A DNA stretch of 64,000 nt from JBPOFM01 sp051252455 (GCA_051252455.1 JBPOFM010000008.1:1-64000), one strand, 5' to 3'; positions 24,780-33,715 are shown, counted from the stretch's first letter. A program made the numbers and translations. Notes: generated from the sequence alone by a model not told the origin.

Positions 24780-26327
24780 TTAATGTTTCACAACATCCAT
24801 CACCGCACCATTTGAAAGTTTAAGGAAATATCTTCCTGTGGCAAGATAGGAGATATCCAAGATTTCGTTGGGTTCATATATTCCGGTCAATAGCTTTCTG
24901 CCCATAAGGTCATAGATAGTATAGCCCATCGAAACGTTGAGGTTTTTTATAGTTAAAGGTCCTGTGGTTGGTACTGGGTATAGAAATTTATCGTTGTCCT
25001 GTGTTGGTGTAATAAAACCCAGATTGGGGTCTCTTTCGTAAAGAAATGCCGCTCCAGTACTTATCATTCCATTATAATCATTAAAGACAGCACCAATAAC
25101 CGCTTTGTCTCCTGAAAAAGTAATACTTCTTCCAAACCGTGCCCCATAAGTAATTGTATTTGGAAAAAACTTCTCTTCATCGGACCAGTCTGCGCCACTG
25201 CCGTCACCAAAAACATATACTGAACCATGATTATCATCCCTGTATGCACCTACCATTATATAGTCCTCATCTATAGCAACGACGTCTCCAAAATATGCAC
25301 TCGGCTCCCGATCAGCAGCAGTAAGTTTCTTTACTTGCACCCATTGTTCTGATATGTCCTTGTTATAAACATACACTGCGCCTCCATTTTGGATGAAATC
25401 ATTATTGGTTTCGTTTTGGTCTTGATATCGAGTGGAAACCACTAAAACATCATCGTCAATATCTACGTCATGTCCAAATTCATCATCGACAACACGATCA
25501 GAAGCACTAATCTTTTGTTGTTCCGTCCATGTTCCGTTAGGCTGTTTTTCAAATATATAAGCGGAGCCTGAATCAGAAGCATTTGGTTGTCCTATTATTC
25601 CATCCTCATCGTTGTATGCGCCCACCACAAGGTAATTGCCATCTAATTTGACTGAATATCCAAAGCCGTCTTCCGCATCTCTGTCTGATGCGACCAGTTT
25701 CTGTGTTTGCGTCCATATTCCGGAAGCATCCCTTTCAAAAATATACACTGCTCCTGCAAAGTGTTGCTCATTGCCACCAGCAGTGTCAAATGAATCATTA
25801 AATGCACCTATCGCCATAACATCTCCCTCTAAATCAATGTCACTGCCAAACCCTGCCTGCAAAGACCTATCCGTTGCCACCAACTTTTGCGACTGAATAA
25901 ACTCACCTGATGAATTACGTGTGAATATATAGGCTGCGCCAGCCCTAAATATATTGTTGGCACCTGTAGCATCCCTACCGTTATATTCTGAAGATGTGGC
26001 AATGGTTTTGCCATCGTAGTCTAAATGCCAGCCGAAGTTGTCATTCGCAAATCGGTCTTGGGCTATAATTTTTTGGGTTTGTGACCATTGGTCATTTACA
26101 TCTTTTGAGAAGACATATATGGCCCCTTCATTGTGTAGAACGTAATTATTGCCATTGTCTTGATTATAAGCCGCAACTACAATGGTATCGTTCTGCATTC
26201 CCACCGCATTCCCAAAATAATCTTGCTGCCTAACATCGGAATGAATGAATTGGGCATTAAATTGCCAGTCCTGCGCTTGTATTTGAACGGCAAATAAGCA
26301 TATTGAAAGCGTAAGAATAGTTCTCAT
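24780..26327 (-). CDS. T9SS-secreted FG-GAP repeat protein
   Basis: A 515-residue protein. A signal peptide (1-18, ending QAQ) is followed by about seven repeats of the FG-GAP type, each with DxFGxxVxxxGDxxxVGAxxD-like text (for example FGSDIDLEGDVMAIGAFND and FGYSVKLDGNYLVVGAYND), forming a beta-propeller. The C-terminus (about 440-515) is a type A T9SS sorting tail with PVPTTGPLTI, YDLMGRKLL and GRYFLKLSNG. It should cross the outer membrane by the Por/type IX system. Such propellers bind carbohydrates or proteins; the ligand is unknown. Confidence 0.9.
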   Translation of the reverse strand: MRTILTLSICLFAVQIQAQDWQFNAQFIHSDVRQQDYFGNAVGMQNDTIVVAAYNQDNGNNYVLHNEGAIYVFSKDVNDQWSQTQKIIAQDRFANDNFGWHLDYDGKTIATSSEYNGRDATGANNIFRAGAAYIFTRNSSGEFIQSQKLVATDRSLQAGFGSDIDLEGDVMAIGAFNDSFDTAGGNEQHFAGAVYIFERDASGIWTQTQKLVASDRDAEDGFGYSVKLDGNYLVVGAYNDEDGIIGQPNASDSGSAYIFEKQPNGTWTEQQKISASDRVVDDEFGHDVDIDDDVLVVSTRYQDQNETNNDFIQNGGAVYVYNKDISEQWVQVKKLTAADREPSAYFGDVVAIDEDYIMVGAYRDDNHGSVYVFGDGSGADWSDEEKFFPNTITYGARFGRSITFSGDKAVIGAVFNDYNGMISTGAAFLYERDPNLGFITPTQDNDKFLYPVPTTGPLTIKNLNVSMGYTIYDLMGRKLLTGIYEPNEILDISYLATGRYFLKLSNGAVMDVVKH

Positions 26328-26514
26328 AGTATGGGGTTATTAAACTGAATCCCAAGATAGAAAAAAAAGTGATTTATGCGCATTAAATGTTTATAAAATA
26401 AAATGTTATTTAATTATTAGGCTTTTTTATATTGTAGAATAGATGGCTATTTTATCTTGTGAAGCATTGATGTATGTATTAATTATTTATATTTATTAGC
26501 TAAAAACAATTAAC

Positions 26515-27648
26515 ATGAAGCACACACTACTTTTTATCATTTTTATCTGTTTACCATTAGCTGTCTGTGGACAAACCATTGCGTATCCATCTGTCAATAC
26601 CTCCAAGGTTTTTGGGGCCTCTTGTGCAGATTTGCATTTCACAAACGCCATTGTGATTGGGCATCAACTGGATGTTTCTGTGGCTTATTATGAAACCTTG
26701 ACCGATGCACAAAGCGAAGTGAATCCATTGGATCGATTTTATGAGCCGCTATCTGACCCGCAAACTATTTATGCGAGGGTGGATAGTTTATTGGACGATA
26801 GCTTTGACATTGCTGAATCGGTGGTTGATACCGCACCAATCCCAAGTGGACCTCCGCCAGGGATTTCTTCTTATTATTATGATGTTTGTGATTTTGATAC
26901 TGATGGTATCGCAATGGTGTTTTTAAACAATTTGCAACCTTTGTACGAGGGATATGCATTTCCGACTTCCTCTTTTTGCGCCAGTGCCGATGAAGATGTA
27001 GTGACTACCTATTATCTGACAGAATCTGACGCCATGAATGAGACCAATCCTGTTAATGCCATATATTCACTGACGGGAACGCAGAATTTTTATCGTAAAA
27101 TTAAGAATACCACCACCGATGAATTTTTGATTGATGATATGATCAATGTTACGGTTGTGACTTGTAGCACTGATACTGATATGGATGGTATTGCGGACTT
27201 GGTGGAGGATGTAAACAAAAATCTACAGTTTACAGATGATGATACCGACCAAGATGGATTGAAAAACTATGAGGACGATGATGATGATGGCGATGGGATT
27301 TTGACCATTGATGAAGACTACAACGGGAATGGCGACCCAACGGATGATGATACGAATGGGAATGGTATTGCGGATTATTTGGAAGCGTCTGTGACACTTG
27401 CGGTATCAGAATTGAATGTTTTAGAAGTTTCTGTTTTTCCGAATCCTGTGACTGACATGCTTAATTTGAAGTCTGTGCAAACGATGACATCTGTTAAGGT
27501 TTACAATTTGCTGGGGCAGGTTGTAATGTCGTCAAGTCCCAATGCCTTGGAAACTTCTGTGAATTTGTCTTCTTTTCGTTCGGGAGTTTATGTTTTGAAG
27601 GTGGCGATTGGGAATCGGGCGGAGACTTTTAAGGTGGTGAAGGAATGA
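26515..27648 (+). CDS. T9SS-secreted protein with calcium-type repeats
   Basis: A 377-residue protein. A signal peptide (1-19, ending VCG) precedes a cysteine-containing region (about 30-225) with two similar halves (YYETLTDAQSEVNPLDRFYE and YYLTESDAMNETNPVNAIYS). An Asp-rich thrombospondin-3-like segment (about 220-290; DTDMDGIADLVEDVN, DDDDDGDGILT) probably binds calcium. The final 75 residues are a type A T9SS sorting domain (VSVFPNPVTDMLNL, VYNLLGQVV, SGVYVLKV). It is divergent from the FG-GAP gene, so the two secreted proteins may share a regulatory region (26328-26514). Confidence 0.9.
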   Translation: MKHTLLFIIFICLPLAVCGQTIAYPSVNTSKVFGASCADLHFTNAIVIGHQLDVSVAYYETLTDAQSEVNPLDRFYEPLSDPQTIYARVDSLLDDSFDIAESVVDTAPIPSGPPPGISSYYYDVCDFDTDGIAMVFLNNLQPLYEGYAFPTSSFCASADEDVVTTYYLTESDAMNETNPVNAIYSLTGTQNFYRKIKNTTTDEFLIDDMINVTVVTCSTDTDMDGIADLVEDVNKNLQFTDDDTDQDGLKNYEDDDDDGDGILTIDEDYNGNGDPTDDDTNGNGIADYLEASVTLAVSELNVLEVSVFPNPVTDMLNLKSVQTMTSVKVYNLLGQVVMSSSPNALETSVNLSSFRSGVYVLKVAIGNRAETFKVVKE

Positions 27649-27679
27649 TTGTTACTTTGTGCAATCGGATAATCGCTTG

Positions 27680-27768
27680 AGATTGCTTTATCTCGACAGG
27701 CTCGATACAGGCTGCAATATGATTTAGTTATAATTTTGAAGTTTTGGATTTGCTCCTCGCAATGACGG
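27680..27768. repeat. Split copy of CGTCATTGCGAGGAG repeat
   Basis: GAGATTGCTTT at 27680-27690 and GCTCCTCGCAATGACGG at 27752-27768 are the two arms of the repeat seen uninterrupted at 46655-46687, here separated by about 60 nt. It lies 14 nt beyond the terminator of cassette copy 2, the same relative place as next to copy 3. Confidence 0.7.
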
Positions 27769-27781
27769 TAGCAAGCATAAA

Positions 27782-27813
27782 AAAACCACAAACTCTTTCG
27801 AATCTGTGGTTTT
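27782..27813 (-). terminator. Terminator of cassette copy 2
   Basis: AAAACCACA (27782-27790) pairs with TGTGGTTTT (27805-27813), followed by a U-run in the minus direction. The same stem sequence closes copies 1 and 3. Confidence 0.8.
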
Positions 27814-27835
27814 AGAATTATAATTGGGTAGCAGT

Positions 27836-28765
27836 CTATGAATAGATGCGTTTGAACTTAAAGTGAGCGACTTGGTGGTACTGCGTACTGTCTGCACCAT
27901 ACTCGGCTTTGACGGAACGCTTGGCGGCTTGGAATGTATCTACAAAGCCGGTGTTTTTTGCGTTGAAGAATTCATTTCGCTCATTTAAGGAGGTGTTCCA
28001 TACTGCCTTCTTTTGGTTCGCTTTTCCATTGCCCAACATCAGTGAGTCGCGGTATGCTTCTAACGCGATTAGCTTTAGCTCTTGCACGTTAGAGTCATAC
28101 TCTGGACAGTTTGCCAATAGCACTAGGAAGTCTGACACGTGGTCTATCATCTTATTGAAGGACTTTTGGCTGATCGACTTGGTCTTTGCTCCCGCTTTTG
28201 GTTTGCCCTTACGTCTGGCACGCATCAGGTCTAAAATACTCTTGGCGTTTGTGACGGTGCCTTCTGGGGCACCACAGACCGAGATTTGGCTATACACTCT
28301 GGTGAACTTCTTGTTGAGGACGTCGAAGATGCCCCTGCGCGCATTGCCCTCATCGGTCTTGTGCTGTTTGTTATCTCTTACCTCATTGAGCATTGCCCTG
28401 CCTGCCACATTCTTTGCCGTGAGACTGGCGGGAGAAAGTGCAGCATTGATGGGATTGAACGGCGGCTCGAAGGTGTTGAGGACATCTACCATGGTCTCGC
28501 CATTGTAGACGTTCTCTGATATGCCAGCCTCGTTGACACTTCGTTTTTTGGATGCCTTTACCTTATTTGGGTCTTTTAATTTAGCGGAACCTGCCTTGGC
28601 TGAAGTGATGTGCTTCTTCTGGGGCTGTGCGGCTGTTTCTGGGTTGGACATTTGCGAAGCGGCATCCTTGTGCTCTGCTATCGCTTGGTTTGCAACTTTG
28701 TTGCTGTTACTAAAACCTTCTTTCATGGCATCGAAAGAAGTTCCTTTTTTTTCTTGTGTTTTCAT
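27836..28765 (-). CDS. Unrecognised cassette protein, copy 2 of 3
   Basis: A 309-residue paralogue of the genes ending at 1767 and 46563. The ATG giving MKTQEKKG is chosen because it mirrors MKTQK of copy 1. The first 75 residues are basic and Ala/Lys/Ser rich, with GSAKLKDPNKVKASKKR. A middle region (YSQISVCGAP, then a Lys/Arg patch RARRKGKPK) aligns loosely with copies 1 and 3. The C-terminal motif is TGFVDTFQAAKRSVKAEYG, then S-x2-Y and FKFKRI. No export signal or catalytic motif is visible. It has its own promoter, leader and terminator. Confidence 0.78.
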   Translation of the reverse strand: MKTQEKKGTSFDAMKEGFSNSNKVANQAIAEHKDAASQMSNPETAAQPQKKHITSAKAGSAKLKDPNKVKASKKRSVNEAGISENVYNGETMVDVLNTFEPPFNPINAALSPASLTAKNVAGRAMLNEVRDNKQHKTDEGNARRGIFDVLNKKFTRVYSQISVCGAPEGTVTNAKSILDLMRARRKGKPKAGAKTKSISQKSFNKMIDHVSDFLVLLANCPEYDSNVQELKLIALEAYRDSLMLGNGKANQKKAVWNTSLNERNEFFNAKNTGFVDTFQAAKRSVKAEYGADSTQYHQVAHFKFKRIYS

Positions 28766-29012
28766 ATCGAAACTTATGTACAAGATCTGGAGCCACTCCT
28801 TATTTTATACATACACACACAGTCGTAGCTTCGGTGCGGCATGTTGCTTGGTTCTTGGATGGCAAAAGAATTGCATCCGAGAGTTTACTCGTTAAACTAT
28901 TGATTACTAAAGGGTACCTATTTGTAGTCTTTTGGCCCTTACTTTCCCCTCGCGATGAGAAGTTTGTTACAATTGACAAGACGAATGTAGAAAAGAGAAT
29001 TGTTAAAAACAA
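28766..29012 (-). promoter_or_regulatory. Promoter and conserved 5' leader, copy 2
   Basis: Minus strand: TTG (29010-29012), 20 bp, TACATTCG (28982-28989), one base off TAnnTTTG. The leader begins near GTCAATTG and shares with copy 1 the blocks GGCCAAAAGACT, GGTACC, TTTAACGAG-N6-CTCGG, a GGATG/CATCC hairpin (28854-28881) and TGTATGTATAAAATAA before the gene. Length is about 210 nt. A short TGTG microsatellite distinguishes this copy. Confidence 0.75.
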
Positions 29013-29156
29013 CTGTTTGTCGAATTATTTTACGTTTAATCCTGTTTAAATGTATTTTGTCGATGATTTGAATTCGAAAGTGGTGAAATATAATTTGCAT
29101 GCGTCATGCAAGTTTTAATTTTTTCGGATGCTATTGAATACTTATGGCAATGGATT

Positions 29157-29615
29157 TTAGTTCTCCAACATCTCTGCTTCCGCCTTAAGAGCTGCATTGC
29201 GTGTTTGCAGTAAGTTGGTGACGTATCTGGTAAGAAAAAGGGTGTTCGCCAATGTACCGAATATGCCGTAGGGACTTTCAAAATGGAATTTATCAGTCAT
29301 GAGCGTTTCGTTGCCTTGAGTTTCAAAAATGTGCTCGTGTTTAAAGGATTTGAAGGCACCTGATACCATTTTGTCCACGAAGTAATGTGGAGCGTTGAAT
29401 TCTGTAATTTTTGAAGTGAGGCGTTGTTTGATGCCAAAATGTTTGGCTTCCCAAGTGACGGATTCTCCCAAGCCAATAAGGCCTGAAGTTTTCCCTGCGA
29501 CGGCTTCTTCGTGTGAATGTTCTAAACTTTTTAAATGGAAGTCTATGTTTCGGGATAAATCAAAACAGGTTTGGATATCTGCTTTAATTTCGGTTTTTAG
29601 GATGATTAGTGGCAT
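29157..29615 (-). CDS. SRPBCC superfamily protein
   Basis: A 152-residue cytoplasmic protein with START/SRPBCC-like features: an opening strand LIILKTEIKADIQTCFDLSRNIDFHLKSL, a central VTWEAKHFGIKQRLTSKI, and a C-terminal helix after FHFESPYGIFGTLANTLFLTRYV. These proteins bind small hydrophobic ligands in a helix-grip cavity; the ligand is unknown. It is a single gene, with CTCGCAA repeat arms just upstream. Confidence 0.82.
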   Translation of the reverse strand: MPLIILKTEIKADIQTCFDLSRNIDFHLKSLEHSHEEAVAGKTSGLIGLGESVTWEAKHFGIKQRLTSKITEFNAPHYFVDKMVSGAFKSFKHEHIFETQGNETLMTDKFHFESPYGIFGTLANTLFLTRYVTNLLQTRNAALKAEAEMLEN

Positions 29616-29631
29616 TTGCTGTTAAATTAAA

Positions 29632-29697
29632 AGATTGCTTCGTCGCAGTTAATTCATCTTTAAATTTAATAATTTAGTTTGGCTCCTCGCAAAGACC
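29632..29697. repeat. Diverged split copy of CGTCATTGCGAGGAG repeat
   Basis: AGATTGCTTCGTCGCAG (29632-29648) and GGCTCCTCGCAAAGACC (29681-29697) correspond to the two arms of the repeat at 46655-46687, separated by about 30 nt of AT-rich DNA. One base differs in the conserved CGCAATGACC arm. Confidence 0.6.
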
Positions 29698-29714
29698 CTT
29701 CTTGATTTAATTAT

Positions 29715-30809
29715 CTACACATTAAACAAGAAATGCATCACATCACCATCTTTTACAATGTAGTTCTTACCCTCCACTCTCATTTTTCCAGCTTCCTTGA
29801 CTTTGGCTTCACTTCCCATAGTTGAAAAATCATCATAAGCAATGACTTCTGCTCTAATGAATCCTTTTTCAAAATCGGTATGGATGACGCCTGCAGCCTG
29901 TGGTGCAGTTGCTCCAACATCAACCGTCCAAGCGCGGACTTCTTTGACACCGGCTGTGAAATAGGTCTGTTGTTTTAATAGTTTGTAGGCAGAACGAATC
30001 AATTTGGCAGAACCAGGTTCGTCCAGTCCGATATCTTTTAGAAACATTTGGCGCTCTTCATAATCATCCAATTCGTTGATGTCTGCTTCTGTACCGACTG
30101 CCAATACAAGTATCTCTGCATTTTCGTCTTTAACAGCTTCTCTTACTTTTTCAACATATGCATTACCTGTTGCAGCTGCCCCTTCATCCACATTACAAAC
30201 GTACATGACTGGTTTTTCTGTGATGAACTGTGCAGGTTTTACAAACTCTTCGTAGTCTTCTTTTGAAAATTCCAACGCTCTTACAGAAATTCCTGAATCT
30301 AATGCGGCTTTGATTTTCAATAAAATCGCTTCTTCTTTTTGAGCTTCTTTATTTCCTGTTTTGGCAGCGCGCTTTACTTTTTCAAGTTTCTTTTCAACAG
30401 TTTCCAAATCTTTCAACTGCAATTCCATATCAATGGTTTCTTTGTCTCTGATTGGGTTTACGTTGCCATCTACGTGGACTATATTATCGTTATCAAAGCA
30501 ACGTAAAACGTGAAGTATCGCATCTGTTTCACGAATATTTGCCAAAAATTGATTACCTAAACCTTCACCTTTACTTGCGCCTTTTACCAATCCTGCAATG
30601 TCTACAATCTCCACCGTTGCTGGATGCACACGTTGTGGTTTCACCAAGTCCTCTAAACGGTTCAATCTCGGATCTGGAACATTTACGATTCCGATATTCG
30701 GCTCAATTGTACAAAATGGAAAGTTCGCACTTTGTGCTTTCGCATTCGATAAACAGTTGAACAAAGTTGATTTTCCTACGTTTGGTAATCCTACAATTCC
30801 GGCTTTCAT
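29715..30809 (-). CDS. ychF: Redox-regulated ATPase YchF (Obg-like)
   Basis: A 364-residue universally conserved P-loop NTPase that hydrolyses ATP and associates with ribosomes. The G1 loop GLPNVGKSTLFN (residues 5-16) is intact, followed by NFPFCTIEPN (switch I) and VDIAGLVKGASKGEGLGNQFL (G3). The coiled-coil insertion (about 125-190) is Lys/Glu rich, and the C-terminal TGS domain ends the protein (VIHTDFEKGFIRAEVI, GKNYIVKDGDVMHFLFNV). Length is normal, and it stands alone. Confidence 0.97.
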   Translation of the reverse strand: MKAGIVGLPNVGKSTLFNCLSNAKAQSANFPFCTIEPNIGIVNVPDPRLNRLEDLVKPQRVHPATVEIVDIAGLVKGASKGEGLGNQFLANIRETDAILHVLRCFDNDNIVHVDGNVNPIRDKETIDMELQLKDLETVEKKLEKVKRAAKTGNKEAQKEEAILLKIKAALDSGISVRALEFSKEDYEEFVKPAQFITEKPVMYVCNVDEGAAATGNAYVEKVREAVKDENAEILVLAVGTEADINELDDYEERQMFLKDIGLDEPGSAKLIRSAYKLLKQQTYFTAGVKEVRAWTVDVGATAPQAAGVIHTDFEKGFIRAEVIAYDDFSTMGSEAKVKEAGKMRVEGKNYIVKDGDVMHFLFNV

Positions 30810-30909
30810 TTGTATTGGTATTAAGTATTTGGTATCAAGTATTAAGTATTGAGACCGCTTGATTTTGCGAGTGCAAATTTAGTCATTTATCTGAATAAAT
30901 TGTATTAAA

Positions 30910-30934
30910 AAATCCCAAGGATTACTTGGGATTT
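30910..30934 (-). terminator. Terminator after the ferredoxin gene
   Basis: AAATCCCAAG (30910-30919) pairs with CTTGGGATTT (30925-30934), 27 bp beyond the ferredoxin stop; A-rich on the plus strand, giving a U-run on the minus transcript. Confidence 0.85.
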
Positions 30935-30960
30935 ATCATTCATTATGAATCAGTCATTGT

Positions 30961-31317
30961 TCAATGACCTTCTGGGTGCATAAATCGTTGTTTGGAGAGT
31001 AATTTTTCTTCCGATTCCACATGGTCATCATCTGGTACGCAGCAGTCCACAGGACATACAGCAGCACATTGTGGTTCTTCATGAAATCCTTTGCATTCGG
31101 TGCATTTATCGGGTACAATATAATATATTTCGTCGCTTACTGGTTCTTGGGCTTCTTCTGCATCCACAGCTTTTCCATCCGGTAAAACCACATTACCCTT
31201 TAAACTTGTGCCATCTTTATATCTCCAATCATCTGCTCCTTCGTAAATTGCTGTGTTTGGGCACTCTGGCTCACAAGCACCACAATTGATACATTCGTCT
31301 GTTATTATAATTGCCAT
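30961..31317 (-). CDS. 4Fe-4S dicluster ferredoxin
   Basis: A 118-residue electron carrier. The first cluster motif is CINCGACEPECPN (C-x2-C-x2-C-x3-CP). The second is CTECKGFHEEPQCAAVCPVDC, with the longer C-x8-C spacing typical of YfhL-type ferredoxins. An acidic insertion of about 45 residues separates the motifs, and the C-terminal tail is charged. It is divergent from the LuxC-type reductase; the promoter of that gene overlaps the start codon here, so the two may be co-regulated. Confidence 0.93.
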   Translation of the reverse strand: MAIIITDECINCGACEPECPNTAIYEGADDWRYKDGTSLKGNVVLPDGKAVDAEEAQEPVSDEIYYIVPDKCTECKGFHEEPQCAAVCPVDCCVPDDDHVESEEKLLSKQRFMHPEGH

Positions 31318-31340
31318 AGCATAATCTTTTTCTAACTTTG
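31311..31340 (+). promoter_or_regulatory. Bacteroidetes-type promoter of the reductase gene
   Basis: TTG (31311-31313), 19 bp, TAACTTTG (31333-31340). The -33 box lies on the start codon of the divergent ferredoxin gene; the reductase ATG is 40 bp downstream. Confidence 0.7.
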
Positions 31341-31380
31341 CGCAAAAATAAAGCCAAAACCCTTCATAACCAAATAGAGA

Positions 31381-32439
31381 ATGGATTTACAACAAAGAAT
31401 TAACGCTTTTGTTCAATTAGGAAAATTTTTGAGTCAATTCAATGGTAATGGATTTGAAAAAAAGGAAAACATAGCGCACAATGACTTGTTTTTTGACGGT
31501 TTTAAACACCAAATTCAATTAGCCCACGAACACAACGGATGGTTTACTAAAGAAAACGTGGTGTTTGCACTGGAAGGATGGTCTAACGTATTGACTGAAA
31601 GCACTATTAATGAATGGATTTCGAAGTATGACTTCAAAACGGTTCAGCCCAAAAAAACCGCAATTATTATGGCGGGAAATATTCCGTTGGTTGGTTTTCA
31701 TGATTTTCTATGTGTTTTATTGACCGGACATGAAGTAATTGTAAAACAGTCCTCGAATGACAAACACCTTCTTCCCTATTTGGCTAAATATTTAGAGCAT
31801 GTCGAACCAGGATATAAAGGCACCATAACTTTTACTGAAGATAAATTAACCGAATTTGACGCCGTCATTGCTACAGGAAGTGATAACACGGCTCGCTATT
31901 TTGAGTATTATTTTAAAGGCAAACCATCCATCATCCGGAAAAATCGGAATTCGGTGGCAGTTCTTACAGGAAATGAGACTGAAGAACAACTTTTGGGCCT
32001 TTCAGAAGATGTATTTCGATATTATGGTTTAGGTTGTCGAAATGTGTCCAAATTATTTGTACCAAAAGATTACAACTTCGAGAAATTCTTCAATGCCATG
32101 TTTCATTGGAATCCCATTATCCATCAGCATAAATACGCCAATAACTATGACTATAATAAGGCTGTTTATCTAATGAGCGAGTTTCAAATGCTCGAAAATG
32201 GTTTTTTAATGATCAAAGAGGATGAAAGCTATGGCTCTCCAATTGCTACACTGTTTTATGAACAGTATGAGTCGCTAGACACTCTAAAAAACAAACTCAA
32301 ATCGGATACGGATAAAATCCAATGTGTTGTTGCCAATGGAATTGGTGAAAACACAATCGAGTTTGGACATACTCAATCACCCAAGCTTTGGAATTATGCA
32401 GATAATGTGGATACTATAGGGTTTTTGTTAAAAATATAG
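31381..32439 (+). CDS. LuxC-type acyl-CoA reductase
   Basis: A 352-residue protein matching the LuxC acyl-CoA reductase family. Features include TAIIMAGNIPLVGFHDFLCVLLTGHEVIVKQSS (NADPH-binding side), AVIATGSDNTARYFEYYF, IIRKNRNSVAVLTGNE, and the catalytic cysteine region YGLGCRNVSKLFVPKDY. It would reduce acyl-CoA to aldehyde. No luxA/B/D/E genes are near, so bioluminescence is not suggested. Downstream come serC and serA, which may be a separate unit. Confidence 0.88.
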   Translation: MDLQQRINAFVQLGKFLSQFNGNGFEKKENIAHNDLFFDGFKHQIQLAHEHNGWFTKENVVFALEGWSNVLTESTINEWISKYDFKTVQPKKTAIIMAGNIPLVGFHDFLCVLLTGHEVIVKQSSNDKHLLPYLAKYLEHVEPGYKGTITFTEDKLTEFDAVIATGSDNTARYFEYYFKGKPSIIRKNRNSVAVLTGNETEEQLLGLSEDVFRYYGLGCRNVSKLFVPKDYNFEKFFNAMFHWNPIIHQHKYANNYDYNKAVYLMSEFQMLENGFLMIKEDESYGSPIATLFYEQYESLDTLKNKLKSDTDKIQCVVANGIGENTIEFGHTQSPKLWNYADNVDTIGFLLKI

Positions 32440-32551
32440 TTGATAAATTATCATATTCATAACATTATTTTATCGATTATTTAGCACCTTTGCAACTGTT
32501 CAAAACAACCATAGATTTTCACTTTTGTGGAAATTGTAAATATATTTTTCA

Positions 32552-33616
32552 ATGAAAATACATAATTTTAGTGCAGGTCCAAGTATCCTGCCACAGGAAG
32601 TCCTAAAACAATCAGCAGAAGCCGTTCTCGATTTCAACAATTCGGGTTTGTCCCTATTGGAAATTTCACATCGAAGCAAGGGATTTGTTGATGTCATGGA
32701 AAATGCACGGTCATTAGCACTCGAACTTTTAGGACTTGAGGGTAAAGGTTACAAGGCATTATTTCTTCAAGGTGGTGCAAGCATGCAGTTTGTTATGGTT
32801 GCTATGAACCTTTTAGAAAAAAGAGCAGGATATTTAAATACAGGTACTTGGGCAGACAACGCCATTAAAGAAGCACGAATTTTTGACGATGTGTATGAAG
32901 TGGCCTCTTCTAAAGAAGCAAATTTCAATTACATTCCAAAAGGCTACGAAATTCCTGAAGATTACGATTATTTTCATTGCACCTCTAACAATACTATTTT
33001 TGGTACACAGATGAAATCGTTCCCGAATTCACCAATTCCAATGGTATGTGACATGAGTAGTGATATTTTTTCACGTCAAATTGATTTTTCAAAATTCGAT
33101 TTGATCTACGCAGGTGCACAAAAGAATATGGGTCCTGCTGGAACAACTTTAGTGGTTGTTAAAGAGGATGTTCTTGGCAAAGTATCAAGAAAAATTCCTT
33201 CCATGCTCGATTACAAGGTCCATATCTCCAAAGGAAGCATGTTTAATACACCACCAGTTTTTCCTATTTATACAGCAATGTTGACTATGGAATGGTTAAA
33301 AAACATGGGTGGAATTTCTGCAGTTGAAAAAATAAATGACACCAAAGCACGATTGATTTATTCGGAAATTGACCTAAATCCATTATTCGAAGGGTTTACT
33401 GTAAAAGAAGATCGTTCGAATATGAATGCTACTTTTAATTTGGTCAATGACAACTTAAAGGAAACATTTGATCATATGCTAAAAGACGCTGGTATAAGCG
33501 GTCTTTCTGGGCATAGAAGTGTTGGAGGGTATCGTGCATCTATGTACAATGCGTTGTCGCTCGATAGTGTGAAGGCACTGGTAGAGGTGATGAGCGAATT
33601 GGAGATGAAGGGGTAG
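32552..33616 (+). CDS. serC: Phosphoserine aminotransferase
   Basis: A 354-residue PLP enzyme converting 3-phosphohydroxypyruvate and glutamate to phosphoserine. Start MKIHNFSAGPSILPQEVL is diagnostic. Other blocks are LFLQGGASMQF, TGTWADNAIKEA, CDMSSDIFSR, the PLP lysine in YAGAQKNMGPAG, and a C-terminal SGLSGHRSVGGYRASMYNA. GCACCTTTGC at about 32483-32492 may be a promoter -7 box. serA lies 165 bp downstream, separated by a heptamer tandem array, so the pair makes serine from 3-phosphoglycerate. Confidence 0.97.
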   Translation: MKIHNFSAGPSILPQEVLKQSAEAVLDFNNSGLSLLEISHRSKGFVDVMENARSLALELLGLEGKGYKALFLQGGASMQFVMVAMNLLEKRAGYLNTGTWADNAIKEARIFDDVYEVASSKEANFNYIPKGYEIPEDYDYFHCTSNNTIFGTQMKSFPNSPIPMVCDMSSDIFSRQIDFSKFDLIYAGAQKNMGPAGTTLVVVKEDVLGKVSRKIPSMLDYKVHISKGSMFNTPPVFPIYTAMLTMEWLKNMGGISAVEKINDTKARLIYSEIDLNPLFEGFTVKEDRSNMNATFNLVNDNLKETFDHMLKDAGISGLSGHRSVGGYRASMYNALSLDSVKALVEVMSELEMKG

Positions 33617-33618
33617 TT

Positions 33619-33715
33619 CAGTCTGCAGTTTTCAGTCTGCAGTTTTCAGTCTGCAGTTTTCAGTCTGCAGTTTTCAGTCGCAGTTTGCAGTTTGCAGTTT
33701 GCAGTTTGCAGTTAG
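33619..33715. repeat. Heptamer tandem array between serC and serA
   Basis: Fourteen units of seven bases (one of six): alternating CAGTCTG and CAGTTTT four times, then a 6-mer, then CAGTTTG four times and CAGTTAG. It begins 2 bp after the serC stop. Period and position match the array next to the DUF4294 stop codon at 11030-11085. Confidence 0.95.

Noticed and set aside
31381..32439. Bioluminescence locus
   Set aside because: Only a LuxC-type reductase is present; luxA, luxB, luxD and luxE are absent.
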